A stretch of DNA of 64,000 nt from Phreatobacter stygius (GTDB taxonomy: Bacteria; Pseudomonadota; Alphaproteobacteria; Rhizobiales; Phreatobacteraceae), in the NCBI RefSeq assembly GCF_005144885.1, contig NZ_CP039690.1, positions 5,965,001 to 6,029,000 on the forward strand. The letters are read 5' to 3'. Below are positions 1 through 8,817 of the stretch, piece after piece. How positions within the stretch are numbered: the first letter of the stretch is position 1; every line of letters begins with the position of its first letter. A program made the translations under genes and the position numbers. The notes beneath the pieces were generated by a model. It was not told the origin of the DNA. It did no database searches and was given only the letters and a program-made list of their open reading frames with translations.

Positions 1-954
1 CGCATCGGCGTCGTTCACGATGGCGACGGCAAGGTTTTCGACCTGGCGCTGGCGGCCGATCGCGCCGGATCGCAAAGCCAGGCCTTCCAGTCGATGCTGG
101 ACCTGATCGATGGTGGCGATGCCGCGCTCGACCAGGCGCGGCGGCTGTTCGACAGCCGCTCGGGCGACGCCGATCTCTCCCACGATCTGGCCGCGGTGGC
201 GCTGCTTTCGCCGCTGCCGGAACCCCGGCAGATGCGGGATGCCATGTCGTTTCCGACGCATATCCTGCAAGGCGGCCGGGGGCCGGCGAAGCTCGCCGCG
301 CGCCAGAAGGGCGACATGGCGGAACTGGCGCGGCTGAATGCCGAGCCGCTCGGCGAGTTGCCCGAGGTCTATCGGCAGGTGCCGATCTATTACATCACCA
401 ACCGGTTCAGCGTCGGCGGCACCGGGTCCACGGTCAAATGGCCGAAATACAGCAAGCTGATGGACTACGAGCTGGAGCTCGCCTGCATCACCAAGGGCAG
501 GGGCGCCGATATCGACGCGAAGGCGGCCGGCAACCACATTTTCGGCTTCACCATCTTCAACGACTTCTCGGCCCGCGACGCGCAGCGCATCGAAATGGCC
601 GGCCGGCTTGGACCGTCGAAAGGCAAAAGCTTCGACGGCGGCAATGTCATCGGTCCCTGGATCGTCACGCCGGACGAGATCGGCGATCCCTATCGTCTCG
701 GCATGAAGGCGCGGGTCAATGGCGAGACGCGTTGCGACACGACCAGCGAGGGCATGCTGTTTTCCTTCGAGGAGCTCATTGCCCATATCTCGCGTGACGA
801 GACCTTGATGCCGGGCGAGTTCATCGGCTCGGGAACCGTCGGCAATGGCTGCGGGCTGGAGCTCGGGTGGTTTCTCGAGCATGGCGATACGGTCGAGCTC
901 GAAATCGAAAAGATCGGCATCCTGAAAAACCGCGTCGAGCGGCAGGCGGCCTGA
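1..954 (+). CDS. Fumarylacetoacetate hydrolase family protein (5' end missing)
   Basis: The reading frame is already open at base 1 (RIGVVHDGDGKVFDL), so the true start lies outside the window. The C-terminal catalytic fold of the FAH family is recognisable: a metal-binding acidic stretch (MDYELELACITKGRG, about bases 460-500), FNDFSARDAQ, and the glycine-rich KGKSFDGGNVIGPW loop. Family members hydrolyse or hydrate 2-oxo acids such as fumarylpyruvate, or decarboxylate them, with a bound divalent metal in the cytoplasm. The cyclase gene follows 91 bases downstream on the same strand, suggesting a shared catabolic operon, probably for an aromatic or heterocyclic compound; this is inference. 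The exact substrate cannot be read from the sequence. Confidence 0.9.
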   Translation, partial: RIGVVHDGDGKVFDLALAADRAGSQSQAFQSMLDLIDGGDAALDQARRLFDSRSGDADLSHDLAAVALLSPLPEPRQMRDAMSFPTHILQGGRGPAKLAARQKGDMAELARLNAEPLGELPEVYRQVPIYYITNRFSVGGTGSTVKWPKYSKLMDYELELACITKGRGADIDAKAAGNHIFGFTIFNDFSARDAQRIEMAGRLGPSKGKSFDGGNVIGPWIVTPDEIGDPYRLGMKARVNGETRCDTTSEGMLFSFEELIAHISRDETLMPGEFIGSGTVGNGCGLELGWFLEHGDTVELEIEKIGILKNRVERQAA

Positions 955-1045
955 CACGACAGCGGCGGCCGTTTCATCCGGTGCACCTGGCGCATCCGGC
1001 TGGAGCGGCCGCCTTCATGATCCAAAAAAATCGAGGAGAAACGCC

Positions 1046-1819
1046 ATGTCACGCCGACTGGTCGATATTTCGGTGCCCTTGCAGAACGACGTGCCCGCCG
1101 ATCCGCCCGGCGGCCATCCGACGATCGAATATATCGACCACCAGCAGGGCATGGATCGCATGCTCAAGCATTTCCCCGGGCTCGCGCCGAAAGACCTGCC
1201 GGAGGGCCAGGCCTGGGCGGTCGAACGCATCACCCTGTCGACCCACAATGGCACTCATCTGGACGCGCCCTGGCATTATCACCCGACGATGAACCGGGGC
1301 GAGAAGTCCTGGACGATCGACGAAGTGCCGCTCGAATGGTGCCTGCAGCCCGGCGTGAAGCTGGACTTCCGCCATTTCCCCGACGGCTATGTGGTGACCG
1401 CCTCAGACGTCGAGCAGGAACTGGCGCGCATTGGCCATCAGCTGCAGCCGTTGAACATCGTCGTGGTCAATACCAGCGCCGGCGCCAAATATGGCCGCCA
1501 GGACTATGTCAATTCCGGCTGCGGCATGGGCTATGAGGCGACCATGTACCTGCTCGAGCGCGGCGTTCGGGTCACCGGCACGGATGCCTGGAGCTGGGAC
1601 GCGCCGTTCGTCTACACCGCCCGGAAATATGCCGAAACCGGTGATGCCAGCCTGATCTGGGAAGGCCATAAGGCGGGCCGTCACATTGGCTATTCGCATA
1701 TCGAGAAGCTGCACAATCTCGAGCAATTGCCCTCGACCGGTTTCACCGTGTCGTGTTTCCCGGTGAAGATCGAACGCGCCTCGGCCGGCTGGACCCGCGC
1801 CATCGCCATCATCGATTGA
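1046..1819 (+). CDS. Cyclase family protein (kynurenine-formamidase-like metal hydrolase)
   Basis: 257 residues. The family signature HNGTHLDAPWHYH is present, with His67, His71, Asp73 and His77 as the expected metal ligands. Members are cytoplasmic metal-dependent amidohydrolases or lactonases (kynurenine formamidase KynB and relatives); the name cyclase is historical. The ATG is preceded by an AGGAGAAA ribosome-binding site at a good distance. It lies downstream of the FAH-family gene on the same strand, and the pair probably acts on consecutive intermediates of one pathway. The N-terminal region (about residues 18-60) carries an insertion compared with KynB, so kynurenine itself is not assumed as the substrate. 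Confidence 0.88.
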   Translation: MSRRLVDISVPLQNDVPADPPGGHPTIEYIDHQQGMDRMLKHFPGLAPKDLPEGQAWAVERITLSTHNGTHLDAPWHYHPTMNRGEKSWTIDEVPLEWCLQPGVKLDFRHFPDGYVVTASDVEQELARIGHQLQPLNIVVVNTSAGAKYGRQDYVNSGCGMGYEATMYLLERGVRVTGTDAWSWDAPFVYTARKYAETGDASLIWEGHKAGRHIGYSHIEKLHNLEQLPSTGFTVSCFPVKIERASAGWTRAIAIID

Positions 1820-1834
1820 CTTAAGGACACGCGT

Positions 1835-1855
1835 GCGGGGGTGAAAAGCCCCCGC
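1835..1855 (+). terminator. Probable terminator hairpin after the cyclase gene
   Basis: A perfect 7-bp GC stem (GCGGGGG / CCCCCGC) with a 7-base loop sits 15 bases after the cyclase stop codon. There is no T-run after it, so if it terminates transcription it does so weakly or with Rho. It could also simply stabilise the mRNA end. Confidence 0.5.
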
Positions 1856-1865
1856 GTACTGGCGT

Positions 1866-1994
1866 GCCGGCCTCAGTGCAGCCGGCGCTTGCCACACCGA
1901 AATGGCAGATGCCTTCGCCAGGCTTGGCGTCGGCATGCGGGACAATGATGCCGGTCGGGCAGGGCACGGCAGCGGCCTCGCCGCTGGCGGCGCA
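1866..1994 (-). pseudogene. Remnant of the C-terminus of a desuccinylase/aspartoacylase-family gene
   Basis: Read on the minus strand this stretch gives SGEAAAV, then a hydrophobic GIIVPHADAKPGEGICHFGVAS block. The block closely matches the last 40 residues of the intact paralogue whose stop codon is at 5007 (NGEAVRAA, FIIFPNANPKPGEG, ICHLGVAS). The DNA also matches over about 100 bases with scattered substitutions. Nothing matching the rest of that gene is found upstream (above 2000), and no in-frame stop closes it where the paralogue ends. It is best read as the surviving 3' stub of a second copy that was deleted. Confidence 0.65.
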
Positions 1995-2056
1995 ATGAAT
2001 GACCGCTGAACGGACAATTCAATGCTTGTTTGATCTTGTCCTGCTATCCCTAGGTC

Positions 2057-2245
2057 ATGTACCAGTTTCGCGTCCTGAATAGGCTTGTCGGATACGCCGC
2101 GCGCGCGTCGTTGGTGTTGGCAATCATCGGCACGCCAATATTGGCTCCAATTCTTGCTATCGTTCTTCTGTCCCGGGATCAGCTCTCCGCAACGGGACCA
2201 TCTCCGCCCGCGGTTCTTCAGGTGCTGCCCGGCGCCCGGGACTAA
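2057..2245 (+). CDS. Doubtful small membrane protein (62 aa)
   Basis: A short open frame with an ATG start. It encodes one strongly hydrophobic segment (about residues 17-40, rich in Ile, Leu, Ala and Val) followed by a short polar tail. No convincing ribosome-binding site precedes the ATG and no family is recognised. It lies between a pseudogene stub and the 3' end of the opposite-strand lysozyme gene. It may be a single-pass membrane peptide or a chance frame. Confidence 0.25.
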   Translation: MYQFRVLNRLVGYAARASLVLAIIGTPILAPILAIVLLSRDQLSATGPSPPAVLQVLPGARD

Positions 2246-2343
2246 GCCTCAGGCGGGTCGCCGAAATGGCGCCGCGGCGAGGCTGTCGCAAGAGCATTGC
2301 CGCGCAGGCCGCTTGGTTCGCTTGGCGACTTCGCGCCTGATCG

Positions 2344-3345
2344 CTACGAGCGCGCGAGCCAGGCCCGCCAGGCGCTCTCGTTGCCGTGGAAGACGTTGAG
2401 GTCGATCCGGCCGGTGACGCCGTGCGACAGGCCGGATCCCGAATATTGCCAGAACACCCAGTTGCGGCCCGGATAGACCCTGGATGGATGCTGCGCCACG
2501 GCGCGCAGCCAGAAGGGATGGTCGAGGAAAGCGCCTCGAAGATTGTCGCGATAGAAGTCCGGCGCCGTGTAGATGATCGGACGCTGGCCGTAATGGGCTT
2601 CGAGCCGGTCCATGAAGACCCGCATCTTTTCCAAGACCTGAGCGCGGGACGGGCGCCTCGTGCAACGGGACTCGCCGTTCCATTCGACGTCGATGACCGG
2701 TGGCAAGGCGCCCTGGACACGCGGGACATTGCGGATGAACCAGGCGGCCTGGTCGCTCGCCGATCGGCACCAATAGAAGAAATGATAGGCGCCGCGTCTC
2801 AGGCCGGCCGCATCCGCGGCGTGCCAGTTGCGGACGAACATCGGGTCGAGGTGATCGCCGCCATCGGTCGCTTTGATATAGGCGAAGTTGGCACCCTGGC
2901 TGCGAAGCTTCACCCAATCGATATCGCCCTGCCAGCGCGAAACATCGACGCCGTGGACAGCCAGCCTGCTGGGCGACGATGCGCCGAAATTGATTGGCTT
3001 GGCGTCGCGAAAACGGCGGCTGTGGACCTGCACGGCATCCGCCGCTATGCGTCGAACCGCCGGGGCAGCCGGCATGCTGGTCATGGCCGCCAGGACGGGC
3101 CTGCTGGCAGGCAAGGGCGCGTAAGCTGCGCCCGGCGCCGTCGAGGCCGGTCTCGGCCTGTCTTGCGGCAATGGCAGGCCGGTTGCGGCGGGGGGAGTGG
3201 CTGCGGCTGGCCTGGTGATCGAGCCGGTCGTCTCGACGGGTGGTTGCCGCGGGTCGGCGCCTTCAAGATATGGACTGGCGGCGCACCCGGCGAGGCCAAG
3301 ACACGCGCATACGGAGGCAGCGACATAAGTAAGGCGCATGTTCAT
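2344..3345 (-). CDS. GH25 lysozyme lipoprotein
   Basis: 333 residues. The N-terminus is a lipoprotein signal peptide with lipobox LAGC (Cys21), followed by a Pro/Ala-rich linker to about residue 125. The C-terminal two thirds is a glycoside hydrolase family 25 domain: GVDVSRWQGDIDW (Asp134) and PPVIDVEW (Asp219 and Glu221) supply the acidic catalytic residues, with the typical YIKATDG, GAYHFF and WQYSGSG blocks. The family cleaves the MurNAc-GlcNAc bond of peptidoglycan. A lipid-anchored form would act in the periplasm, either remodelling the cell's own wall or in defence. It diverges from an L,D-transpeptidase gene, so two wall enzymes share an intergenic region. Confidence 0.9.
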   Translation of the reverse strand: MNMRLTYVAASVCACLGLAGCAASPYLEGADPRQPPVETTGSITRPAAATPPAATGLPLPQDRPRPASTAPGAAYAPLPASRPVLAAMTSMPAAPAVRRIAADAVQVHSRRFRDAKPINFGASSPSRLAVHGVDVSRWQGDIDWVKLRSQGANFAYIKATDGGDHLDPMFVRNWHAADAAGLRRGAYHFFYWCRSASDQAAWFIRNVPRVQGALPPVIDVEWNGESRCTRRPSRAQVLEKMRVFMDRLEAHYGQRPIIYTAPDFYRDNLRGAFLDHPFWLRAVAQHPSRVYPGRNWVFWQYSGSGLSHGVTGRIDLNVFHGNESAWRAWLARS

Positions 3346-3710
3346 TCAGGTCGTCTTGGGGGCAACGCGAGGTGTTTTTCGTCTTTGTGTGACATTTCGC
3401 CCGAACTGCCGATGCGCCGGAAAAATTACACCACCTTTCGTTTGCCGGGAGTTGATCGCGTGAGAAAAGAGTCAATTTGAATTGTTATGGTTTATGAAAT
3501 CTGAGCAACGTCCGCCGCTGATTTTGCGCATGTAAGGTCGTTGATATCAGCGATATTGCGTTTCAGCGTCCTGTCGGCGCGGAGTGACGCAGCGGGACTG
3601 GACGTTGTTGCGATCGCAAGCGCCGTTACGTCGCTGCCGTTAACCATAAAGGAGGCAAATCTCGGCAACTATCGGAACTGCAGGCGCTGTCGGAGCGTCG
3701 GAGATTTTTC
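3346..3710. other. Intergenic region between the lysozyme and L,D-transpeptidase genes
   Basis: 365 bases that must hold both divergent promoters. The middle part (about 3415-3500) is richer in A and T than its surroundings, a plausible promoter region. An orphan AAGGAGG sits at about 3650 with no in-frame start after it. No hairpin terminator, RNA gene or convincing small ORF was seen. Confidence 0.4.
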
Positions 3711-4985
3711 GTGCCGCAAGCAACGTCCCATTCTCCGTCAGGCATCCGGGTCGATCGCCGCCAAGTCCTGATCGGCTCGACCGTTTCGGCCTTGTTTCTC
3801 GGCAGCGGCCATGCGTCCTGGGCGCAAGGTCCGCGGCAGGGAGCGAGCGGCGCGGCAATCAATGGCAGCGCTGCGGCGCCGCTGCGCCCGCATGCGGTGC
3901 GGAGCAGTCGGCCGGTTCTGGGAACCGACACGGTGCTGGGCCTGGAACGGGCTATCGACGATTATGCCGCGATCGTCTCGCGCGGTGGTTGGCGACCCGT
4001 CCCGGCGGGCGACAGGCTGCGCATCGGCGCGCGCGGCCGGGGCGTCTCGGCGCTGCGCGAGCGTTTGGCGGCGACCGGCGACCTTGGCGGCAATGCCCGC
4101 GGCGGCGATCTGTTCGACAGCACGGTCGAAGCGGCGCTCAGGCGGTTCCAGATGCGCCATGGGATATCGCCCGAGGGCCAAGTCCGCGCATCGACGCTGA
4201 CGGCCCTGAATGTGCCAGCCGAGACGCGGCTGCGGCAGCTCGAGACCAATCTCGTCCGGGTGCGCGCCTATTCGGGCTTCCTTGGCAACCGCTATCTCGT
4301 TCTCAACATTCCGGCGGCGGAAGCCGAGGCGGTCGAGAACGACGTCGTGGTGTCGCGCCATGTCGCAGTGGTCGGCAAGGTCGACCGGCAGTCGCCGGTC
4401 ATTTCGAGCCGCATCGCCGACATCAATTTTAATCCCTATTGGACCATCCCGGCCTCGATCATCCGCAAGGATTTGATCCCAAAAATGCAGGCCGAGCCGG
4501 ATTATCTGGCGAGAAATCGGATTCGTCTCTTCAACGGCGAGAGCCAGGAGGTCGACGCCGCTTCGATCAACTGGAATTCGACTGAGGCTTTGAGATACCG
4601 GTTTCGCCAGGACCCTTTCGAGGGCAATTCCCTCGGGAATGTGCGGATCAACATCCCGAACGTCCATGCGGTCTATATGCATGATACCCCCGCCAAGGGC
4701 TTGTTCGACGAGGACCAGCGGTTTCATTCGTCCGGTTGTGCCCGGATCCAGGATATCCGCGGCCTGATTGCCTGGGCGCTGCAGGGAACAGCCTGGACCC
4801 GTTCCGAGATCGATCAGGTTCTGCAAACAGACGAGCGGATCGACGTGCGCCCGTTGCAATCGATCCCGGTCTATTGGGTCTACGTCACCGCCTGGGCCGA
4901 TCCCGCCGGCGTGGTGCGGTTTCGCCACGATGTCTACGAGCGTGACGGCATCGCCTCTCAACTCGCCCTCAGCCCGCAACGCTAG
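3711..4985 (+). CDS. L,D-transpeptidase, YcbB/LdtD type, exported
   Basis: 424 residues with a GTG start; a GGAG lies 8-10 bases upstream. A twin-arginine-like export signal (DRRQVLIG then a hydrophobic run, Ala-x-Ala-like site near residue 39) is followed by a peptidoglycan-binding helical domain (about 105-170) and a YkuD catalytic domain (about 195-360). The catalytic centre is visible as MHDTP (His324) and FHSSGC (Cys343). The enzyme forms 3-3 (meso-DAP to meso-DAP) crosslinks in peptidoglycan or anchors proteins to it, in the periplasm. YcbB-type enzymes are usually longer (500-600 aa), so this is a compact version. Confidence 0.9.
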   Translation: MPQATSHSPSGIRVDRRQVLIGSTVSALFLGSGHASWAQGPRQGASGAAINGSAAAPLRPHAVRSSRPVLGTDTVLGLERAIDDYAAIVSRGGWRPVPAGDRLRIGARGRGVSALRERLAATGDLGGNARGGDLFDSTVEAALRRFQMRHGISPEGQVRASTLTALNVPAETRLRQLETNLVRVRAYSGFLGNRYLVLNIPAAEAEAVENDVVVSRHVAVVGKVDRQSPVISSRIADINFNPYWTIPASIIRKDLIPKMQAEPDYLARNRIRLFNGESQEVDAASINWNSTEALRYRFRQDPFEGNSLGNVRINIPNVHAVYMHDTPAKGLFDEDQRFHSSGCARIQDIRGLIAWALQGTAWTRSEIDQVLQTDERIDVRPLQSIPVYWVYVTAWADPAGVVRFRHDVYERDGIASQLALSPQR

Positions 4986-5006
4986 CGCGGCTGCGGGGTG
5001 GGTCGC

Positions 5007-5990
5007 TCAGATCCGCCGGTCGCTGGCGACACCGAGATGGCAGATGCCTTCGCCGGGCTTCGGATTGGCATTGGGGAAAATGATGAAGCCCGGGCGAGCG
5101 GCCCTGACCGCCTCGCCATTGGCGCGCCGGGCGACGAGGTCGCCGGCTGCAACCGCATCACCGGTCTTCCAGCGGCCCTCCAGGCGGTCGCCCGCCTGTT
5201 CGCAGACAATGACATCGACCATGTGAATGACCGTCTGCGGGCGTAGCGCCGGTGCCGGCCCATCGGTCAGGCCAAGATGGGCCAGCGTGTTGACGATGGC
5301 GCTGTAGCCGACCTCGGCCGAGACCGGATCGTCGTGCAACCCGCACTCGAGCGTCACGCCGTAACCCCCGGAAAAGCGGATATATTCCGTGGTGCCCCAA
5401 CCCTCGGCGATTGACGTGCAGGGAAAACCGATGCGCTCGCGCACGGCCAGCAGGCGCGCATAATTTTCCAGCCAGCCGTGAATGGCGATGGTCGTGCCGA
5501 GGCAGGCGGCCAGCGCGCCTTCGGCATCGGCGTGCCGGAAGGCTTCGAGTTCGCCCCGGTTGTTCTCCGGCCCGAAGAACGTGAAGGGGACGCCGGGGCT
5601 CTTGAATGAATGGATGTCGAGCAGCACGTCGTGCTGGCGCAGGAGTGAACAGAGGCGATTGCCGATCCGGTCCTCATAGTCGGCGGGATAGGGTTTCTCG
5701 CGCAGGTCGCGGTTGAGATTGCGGTCGCCTTCCCGGGTGTTCTGGAGATAGGCCTTCGGATTGGCCACCGGCACGAAGGTGACGTCGCCGCGCCGGATCA
5801 AGAGTTCGCCCGAGCGGCATGCGGCGATGGCGCGGCGAATGGCGTTCGGACCACAGATCTCGTTGCCATGCACGGCTCCCAGCACGATCAGCGCCGGACC
5901 GGCGCCGAGGCCAGAAAACCGGATGCTCTCGATCGGGCCGTGCAGGGCGGCATCCCGACGCGTCTCGTCCAATCCAAGGTTTTCGCTCAA
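5007..5990 (-). CDS. Succinylglutamate desuccinylase/aspartoacylase family zinc deacylase
   Basis: 327 residues from a TTG start. TTG is preferred because AAGGA lies about 8 bases upstream and the length fits the family; the frame stays open further upstream, but that stretch runs through an intergenic repeat. Zinc ligands are visible: GAVHGNE (His and Glu) and LDIHSF (His). NPKAY and NLNRDLR blocks also match the family. The C-terminal beta domain ends in PGEGICHLGVAS. The enzymes remove N-acyl groups from amino acids or small amides in the cytoplasm; the substrate is unknown. A decayed copy of its last 40 codons lies at about 1.9 kb. Confidence 0.85.
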   Translation of the reverse strand: MSENLGLDETRRDAALHGPIESIRFSGLGAGPALIVLGAVHGNEICGPNAIRRAIAACRSGELLIRRGDVTFVPVANPKAYLQNTREGDRNLNRDLREKPYPADYEDRIGNRLCSLLRQHDVLLDIHSFKSPGVPFTFFGPENNRGELEAFRHADAEGALAACLGTTIAIHGWLENYARLLAVRERIGFPCTSIAEGWGTTEYIRFSGGYGVTLECGLHDDPVSAEVGYSAIVNTLAHLGLTDGPAPALRPQTVIHMVDVIVCEQAGDRLEGRWKTGDAVAAGDLVARRANGEAVRAARPGFIIFPNANPKPGEGICHLGVASDRRI

Positions 5991-6016
5991 GGCACTGTCC
6001 TTTCCGGAATCGGGGG

Positions 6017-6143
6017 CGAATAGCGAATAGCCAGTGGCGAATGGGGCATGCAGCGAAATGCCGCCGGCACAAATCGCTTGCGGCAGGGGGACGTTCACTG
6101 CGGTTTTCGCATCATCCCCATTCACTACTCGCCATTCGCTACG
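6017..6143. repeat. Intergenic inverted repeat with GCGAATAG/GCGAATGG motifs
   Basis: The left arm (6017-6050) contains CGAATAGCGAATAGCC and GTGGCGAATGGGG. The right arm (6113-6143) is its imperfect reverse complement, with CCCCATTCAC, TACTCGCCATTCGC and TACG. The arms flank about 62 bases. The right arm runs into the 3' end of the diguanylate cyclase gene and encodes its last residues. It looks like a short repetitive palindromic element rather than a terminator. No transposase is present. Confidence 0.6.
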
Positions 6144-7674
6144 AAGCCTGGTGGGGGCCTTGCTGCCGCCGGAGTGCCGGCCGGGCGGACCGGCGCTCGA
6201 CGATTTCGGTGCGGTTGCGGCCGAGCTCCTTGGCCCGGTAGAGCGCGCGATCGGCCAGCGCGATGAGTTCGTCGGGCTGCCATTCCGGCTTGGGCGTGAG
6301 GCAGGCGACACCAACGCTCAGCCGCTGCGCCGACCTGATCTCGCCGGGCTCGGTCTGCGCCAGGCAGGCGCGCACCAGCTCGGCCACCCGCACCGCGCCC
6401 TCGGCCTCGGTTCCCGGCAGCAGGATCGAGAATTCGTCGCCGCCGTAGCGCGCCCCGTGATCGCCCGGGCGCCGGATGCTGCCCTTGATCGCCGAACCCA
6501 GCGCCTGGAGCAGCTTGTCGCCCGCCTGATGGCCGTAGGCATCGTTATAGGTCTTGAAATGGTCGATATCGAGCATGAGCAATGCGAGCGGCTCCTGGGC
6601 GCGCGCCGCGCGCCCCCATTCCCGATCGAGCGTCTCGTTGAAATGGCGCCGGTTGGACAGGCCGGTCAGTTCGTCGGTCCGGGCGCGTAGCTCGAGTTCG
6701 GCCTCGGTGTCGGTGCGCCGCTTCAGTTCGCGCGCCAGATACACCGCCAGCGTGACGGTGACGGCGCAGAGCCCGGCGACCAGCAGGCTGACGATCGAGG
6801 CGTAGCGGCGCCACGACGCATAGATGTCGGCGAGGGATTGCCCGACCACGACGACCAGCGGCAATTCGCCGATCTGGCCATAGACCATGAGCCGGTCGAT
6901 GCCGTCGGGGACGATCTTCACTTCATAACGGCCGGCTCTTTTCTGAGCAAAATGCCTGAACAGTTCCGTGGACCGGAGATTCCAGCTGAGCAGGTGTTCC
7001 TGGAAGGGCCACCGCATGAGCATGGTGCCGTCGGCGCGGGCCAGGGTGATGAGCCCGTCGGTGCCCAGAAACGTGTCCTTGAACAGGTTCTGGAAATATT
7101 CCAGGCGCAGGGCGCCGATCACCACACCGGCGAACGATCCGTCCGGATGGGAGAGGCGTCGGCTGACCCCGGCGCTGAGTTGCCCGGTGATCGGATCCTC
7201 ATAGGGGCGGCTGATATAGATCCCGGCTGAGGCACTGCCCTTGTGGAACTGGAAGTAATCGCGATCGCTGAGGTTGACCGAAAGCGGATAGAGCGTCCGC
7301 GAATCCAGGTGCACTTCGCCGGTTTCATCGATGACCATGATGCCGCCGAGATGGCGCGCGGTCGTCGACCGGTCGAACAGAAGGACCTGGCGGAGTTCGG
7401 GGCTGACCTGATCGATATAGGGCCGCTTCAGGCCCTCGACGACGCCGGCGATCGACAGAGCGACGCTCTCGACGTTGTGAATGGTGTCGGTCTCGATCGC
7501 GGCAACCAGGCCGGTGGCGGTCTGAGCGGCACGCTCCAGGGCTGCGTGGCGCGCTTCGATCAGGACATGGGCGCAGACTGCGCAGAAGCAGCCGGCAATC
7601 AGGACGATCGGCGCGACCCAGCGCAAGGCGGGTCCCCGGTTCGCCCAGTTTGCCATCCAGCGGCTGCGAAGCAT
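6139..7674 (-). CDS. Membrane-bound diguanylate cyclase with periplasmic Cache-like sensor
   Basis: 511 residues. TM1 (about 18-40), a periplasmic sensor of about 240 residues with dCache features (SDRDYFQFH, ISRPYEDPITG), TM2 (about 290-312), then a GGDEF domain. The active site is RYGGDEF, and the inhibitory I-site RPGD sits exactly five residues before GGDEF, so both synthesis of cyclic di-GMP and product feedback look intact. The sensor probably reads a small periplasmic ligand. The last residues are encoded inside the inverted repeat at 6113-6143, so the C-terminus may have been extended by the element. Met7 is an alternative start. Confidence 0.92.
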   Translation of the reverse strand: MLRSRWMANWANRGPALRWVAPIVLIAGCFCAVCAHVLIEARHAALERAAQTATGLVAAIETDTIHNVESVALSIAGVVEGLKRPYIDQVSPELRQVLLFDRSTTARHLGGIMVIDETGEVHLDSRTLYPLSVNLSDRDYFQFHKGSASAGIYISRPYEDPITGQLSAGVSRRLSHPDGSFAGVVIGALRLEYFQNLFKDTFLGTDGLITLARADGTMLMRWPFQEHLLSWNLRSTELFRHFAQKRAGRYEVKIVPDGIDRLMVYGQIGELPLVVVVGQSLADIYASWRRYASIVSLLVAGLCAVTVTLAVYLARELKRRTDTEAELELRARTDELTGLSNRRHFNETLDREWGRAARAQEPLALLMLDIDHFKTYNDAYGHQAGDKLLQALGSAIKGSIRRPGDHGARYGGDEFSILLPGTEAEGAVRVAELVRACLAQTEPGEIRSAQRLSVGVACLTPKPEWQPDELIALADRALYRAKELGRNRTEIVERRSARPALRRQQGPHQAS

Positions 7675-8022
7675 GTCCTGCAGTGTCCCTTGCCGAGCCG
7701 AGAATAATGCCAGAATTCGCTCTACCGAAGATTAATCCAGAGGGCTTGATGCAAGTCGAGCTGGCATTTCGCCTCGCGGCTCGCGCCGGCAGGGCGCGTT
7801 GCGCCGGTCGCGGGCCGAGGGTCACGCGGCGCGCGCGCTTGCCGGGCGGCAACCGGCGGCTGCCGGGGCCGGCCGAGCGGCACCAGCCGGACGACATGAG
7901 GGGACGAGAAACACCGGCCCGTGACATCCGCCTGTCGCGCCCCGTGTCATAGATCAGCGCGGTCGCGCTCGTCCGGCAGGGTGGGGTGCGTTCACCCTTT
8001 TTTTAAGGTGCGAGGTGAGCCC
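7675..8022. other. Intergenic region between the diguanylate cyclase and decarboxylase genes
   Basis: 348 bases holding the divergent promoters. A T-rich run (CCCTTTTTTTAAGG, about 7996-8008) lies just before the ribosome-binding site of the next gene. No RNA gene, terminator or believable small ORF was recognised; the open frames here lack ribosome-binding sites. Confidence 0.35.
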
Positions 8023-8760
8023 ATGAAAGCCCAGGACGTCAGAGCATCCGCATTCGCCATGCCCTTGCACCGCCCGTCTTTTCCGCCGGGGCCCTATTGC
8101 TTCGTCGACCGCGAATATCTGACCATCAGCTATCGGACCGATCGCGCGCTGATCGAGCGCGTCGTGCCGAAACCGCTCGAGGTGATCGACGCCGCCGTCC
8201 GTATCGAATTCGTGCGCATGCCCGACTCGACCGGCTTCGGCGCCTATAGCGGCGCCGCCCAGGTCATCCCGGTGAAGTTCGGCCAGGAGACCGGCAGCTA
8301 TACCCGCTTCATGTTCCTCGACACCCATCCGCCGATCTCGGGCGGACGCGAACTCTGGGGCTTTCCGCAAAAGCTCGCCGGGCCGAAGCTGGCGGTCGAG
8401 CACGACACGCTGGTCGGCACGCTGGATTTCGGCCGCGTCAGGGTCGCCACCGGCACCATGGGCTACAAGCACCGGCGCGCCGACGCCGAGGCGACGCTTG
8501 CCGGCTTCCTCGAGCCGACCTTCCTTTTGAAGATCATCCCGCATGTCGATGGCAGCCCGCGCATTTGCGAGCTGGTCCGGGTCACCAAGAGCGACGTTAC
8601 CGTGAAGGGCGCCTGGACCGGGCCGTCGGCGCTCAGGCTGCATCCGCACGCCCTGGCGCCGCTCGCCGACCTGCCGATGGCGGGCGAGGTCACCGGCCTG
8701 CACATGATCGCCGACTACACGCTCGATCTCGGCACGGTGGTTCACGACTACCTCGCCTGA
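8023..8760 (+). CDS. Acetoacetate decarboxylase-like protein lacking the Schiff-base lysine
   Basis: 245 residues from the ATG after GCGAGGTGAGCCC. It aligns end to end with acetoacetate decarboxylase (ADC) and with its neighbour at 8818. In Clostridium acetobutylicum ADC the Schiff base forms on Lys115 of YPKKL; here the motif is FPQKL, so that lysine is Gln (codon CAA), while the neighbouring Lys116 equivalent remains. The Glu76 position (YTESGQ in the enzyme) is also changed (YSGAAQ), whereas the Arg29 and Glu61 equivalents are kept. It is therefore probably not a standard decarboxylase. It may have another reaction, as in ADC-superfamily aldolase/dehydratases, or be a non-catalytic partner. 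Confidence 0.85.
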   Translation: MKAQDVRASAFAMPLHRPSFPPGPYCFVDREYLTISYRTDRALIERVVPKPLEVIDAAVRIEFVRMPDSTGFGAYSGAAQVIPVKFGQETGSYTRFMFLDTHPPISGGRELWGFPQKLAGPKLAVEHDTLVGTLDFGRVRVATGTMGYKHRRADAEATLAGFLEPTFLLKIIPHVDGSPRICELVRVTKSDVTVKGAWTGPSALRLHPHALAPLADLPMAGEVTGLHMIADYTLDLGTVVHDYLA

Positions 8761-8817
8761 ACCGCCGCCCACCGTTCACGTTTTGCGCGCCGACGCCCCG
8801 CTCCGAGGACCGTTTCG

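Noticed and set aside
1403-2017. 204-codon minus-strand frame opposite the cyclase gene
   Set aside because: Shadow frame. Only the other minus frame at 1866-1994 shows real homology, and that is a pseudogene stub.
2386-3480. 364-codon plus-strand frame over the lysozyme gene
   Set aside because: Antisense shadow of the GH25 lysozyme, with no ribosome-binding site and no recognisable domain.
3674-3699. GGAAC-N17-CGTC before the L,D-transpeptidase
   Set aside because: One mismatch, and the implied transcript start would lie only about six bases before the GTG, cutting into the ribosome-binding site. It is outside the stress island.
5991-6314. N-terminal extension of the desuccinylase-family gene to 6314
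   Set aside because: The added 108 codons run through an intergenic inverted repeat and into the antisense of the diguanylate cyclase, with Ser/Arg/Pro-rich content; family length fits the TTG start at 5990.
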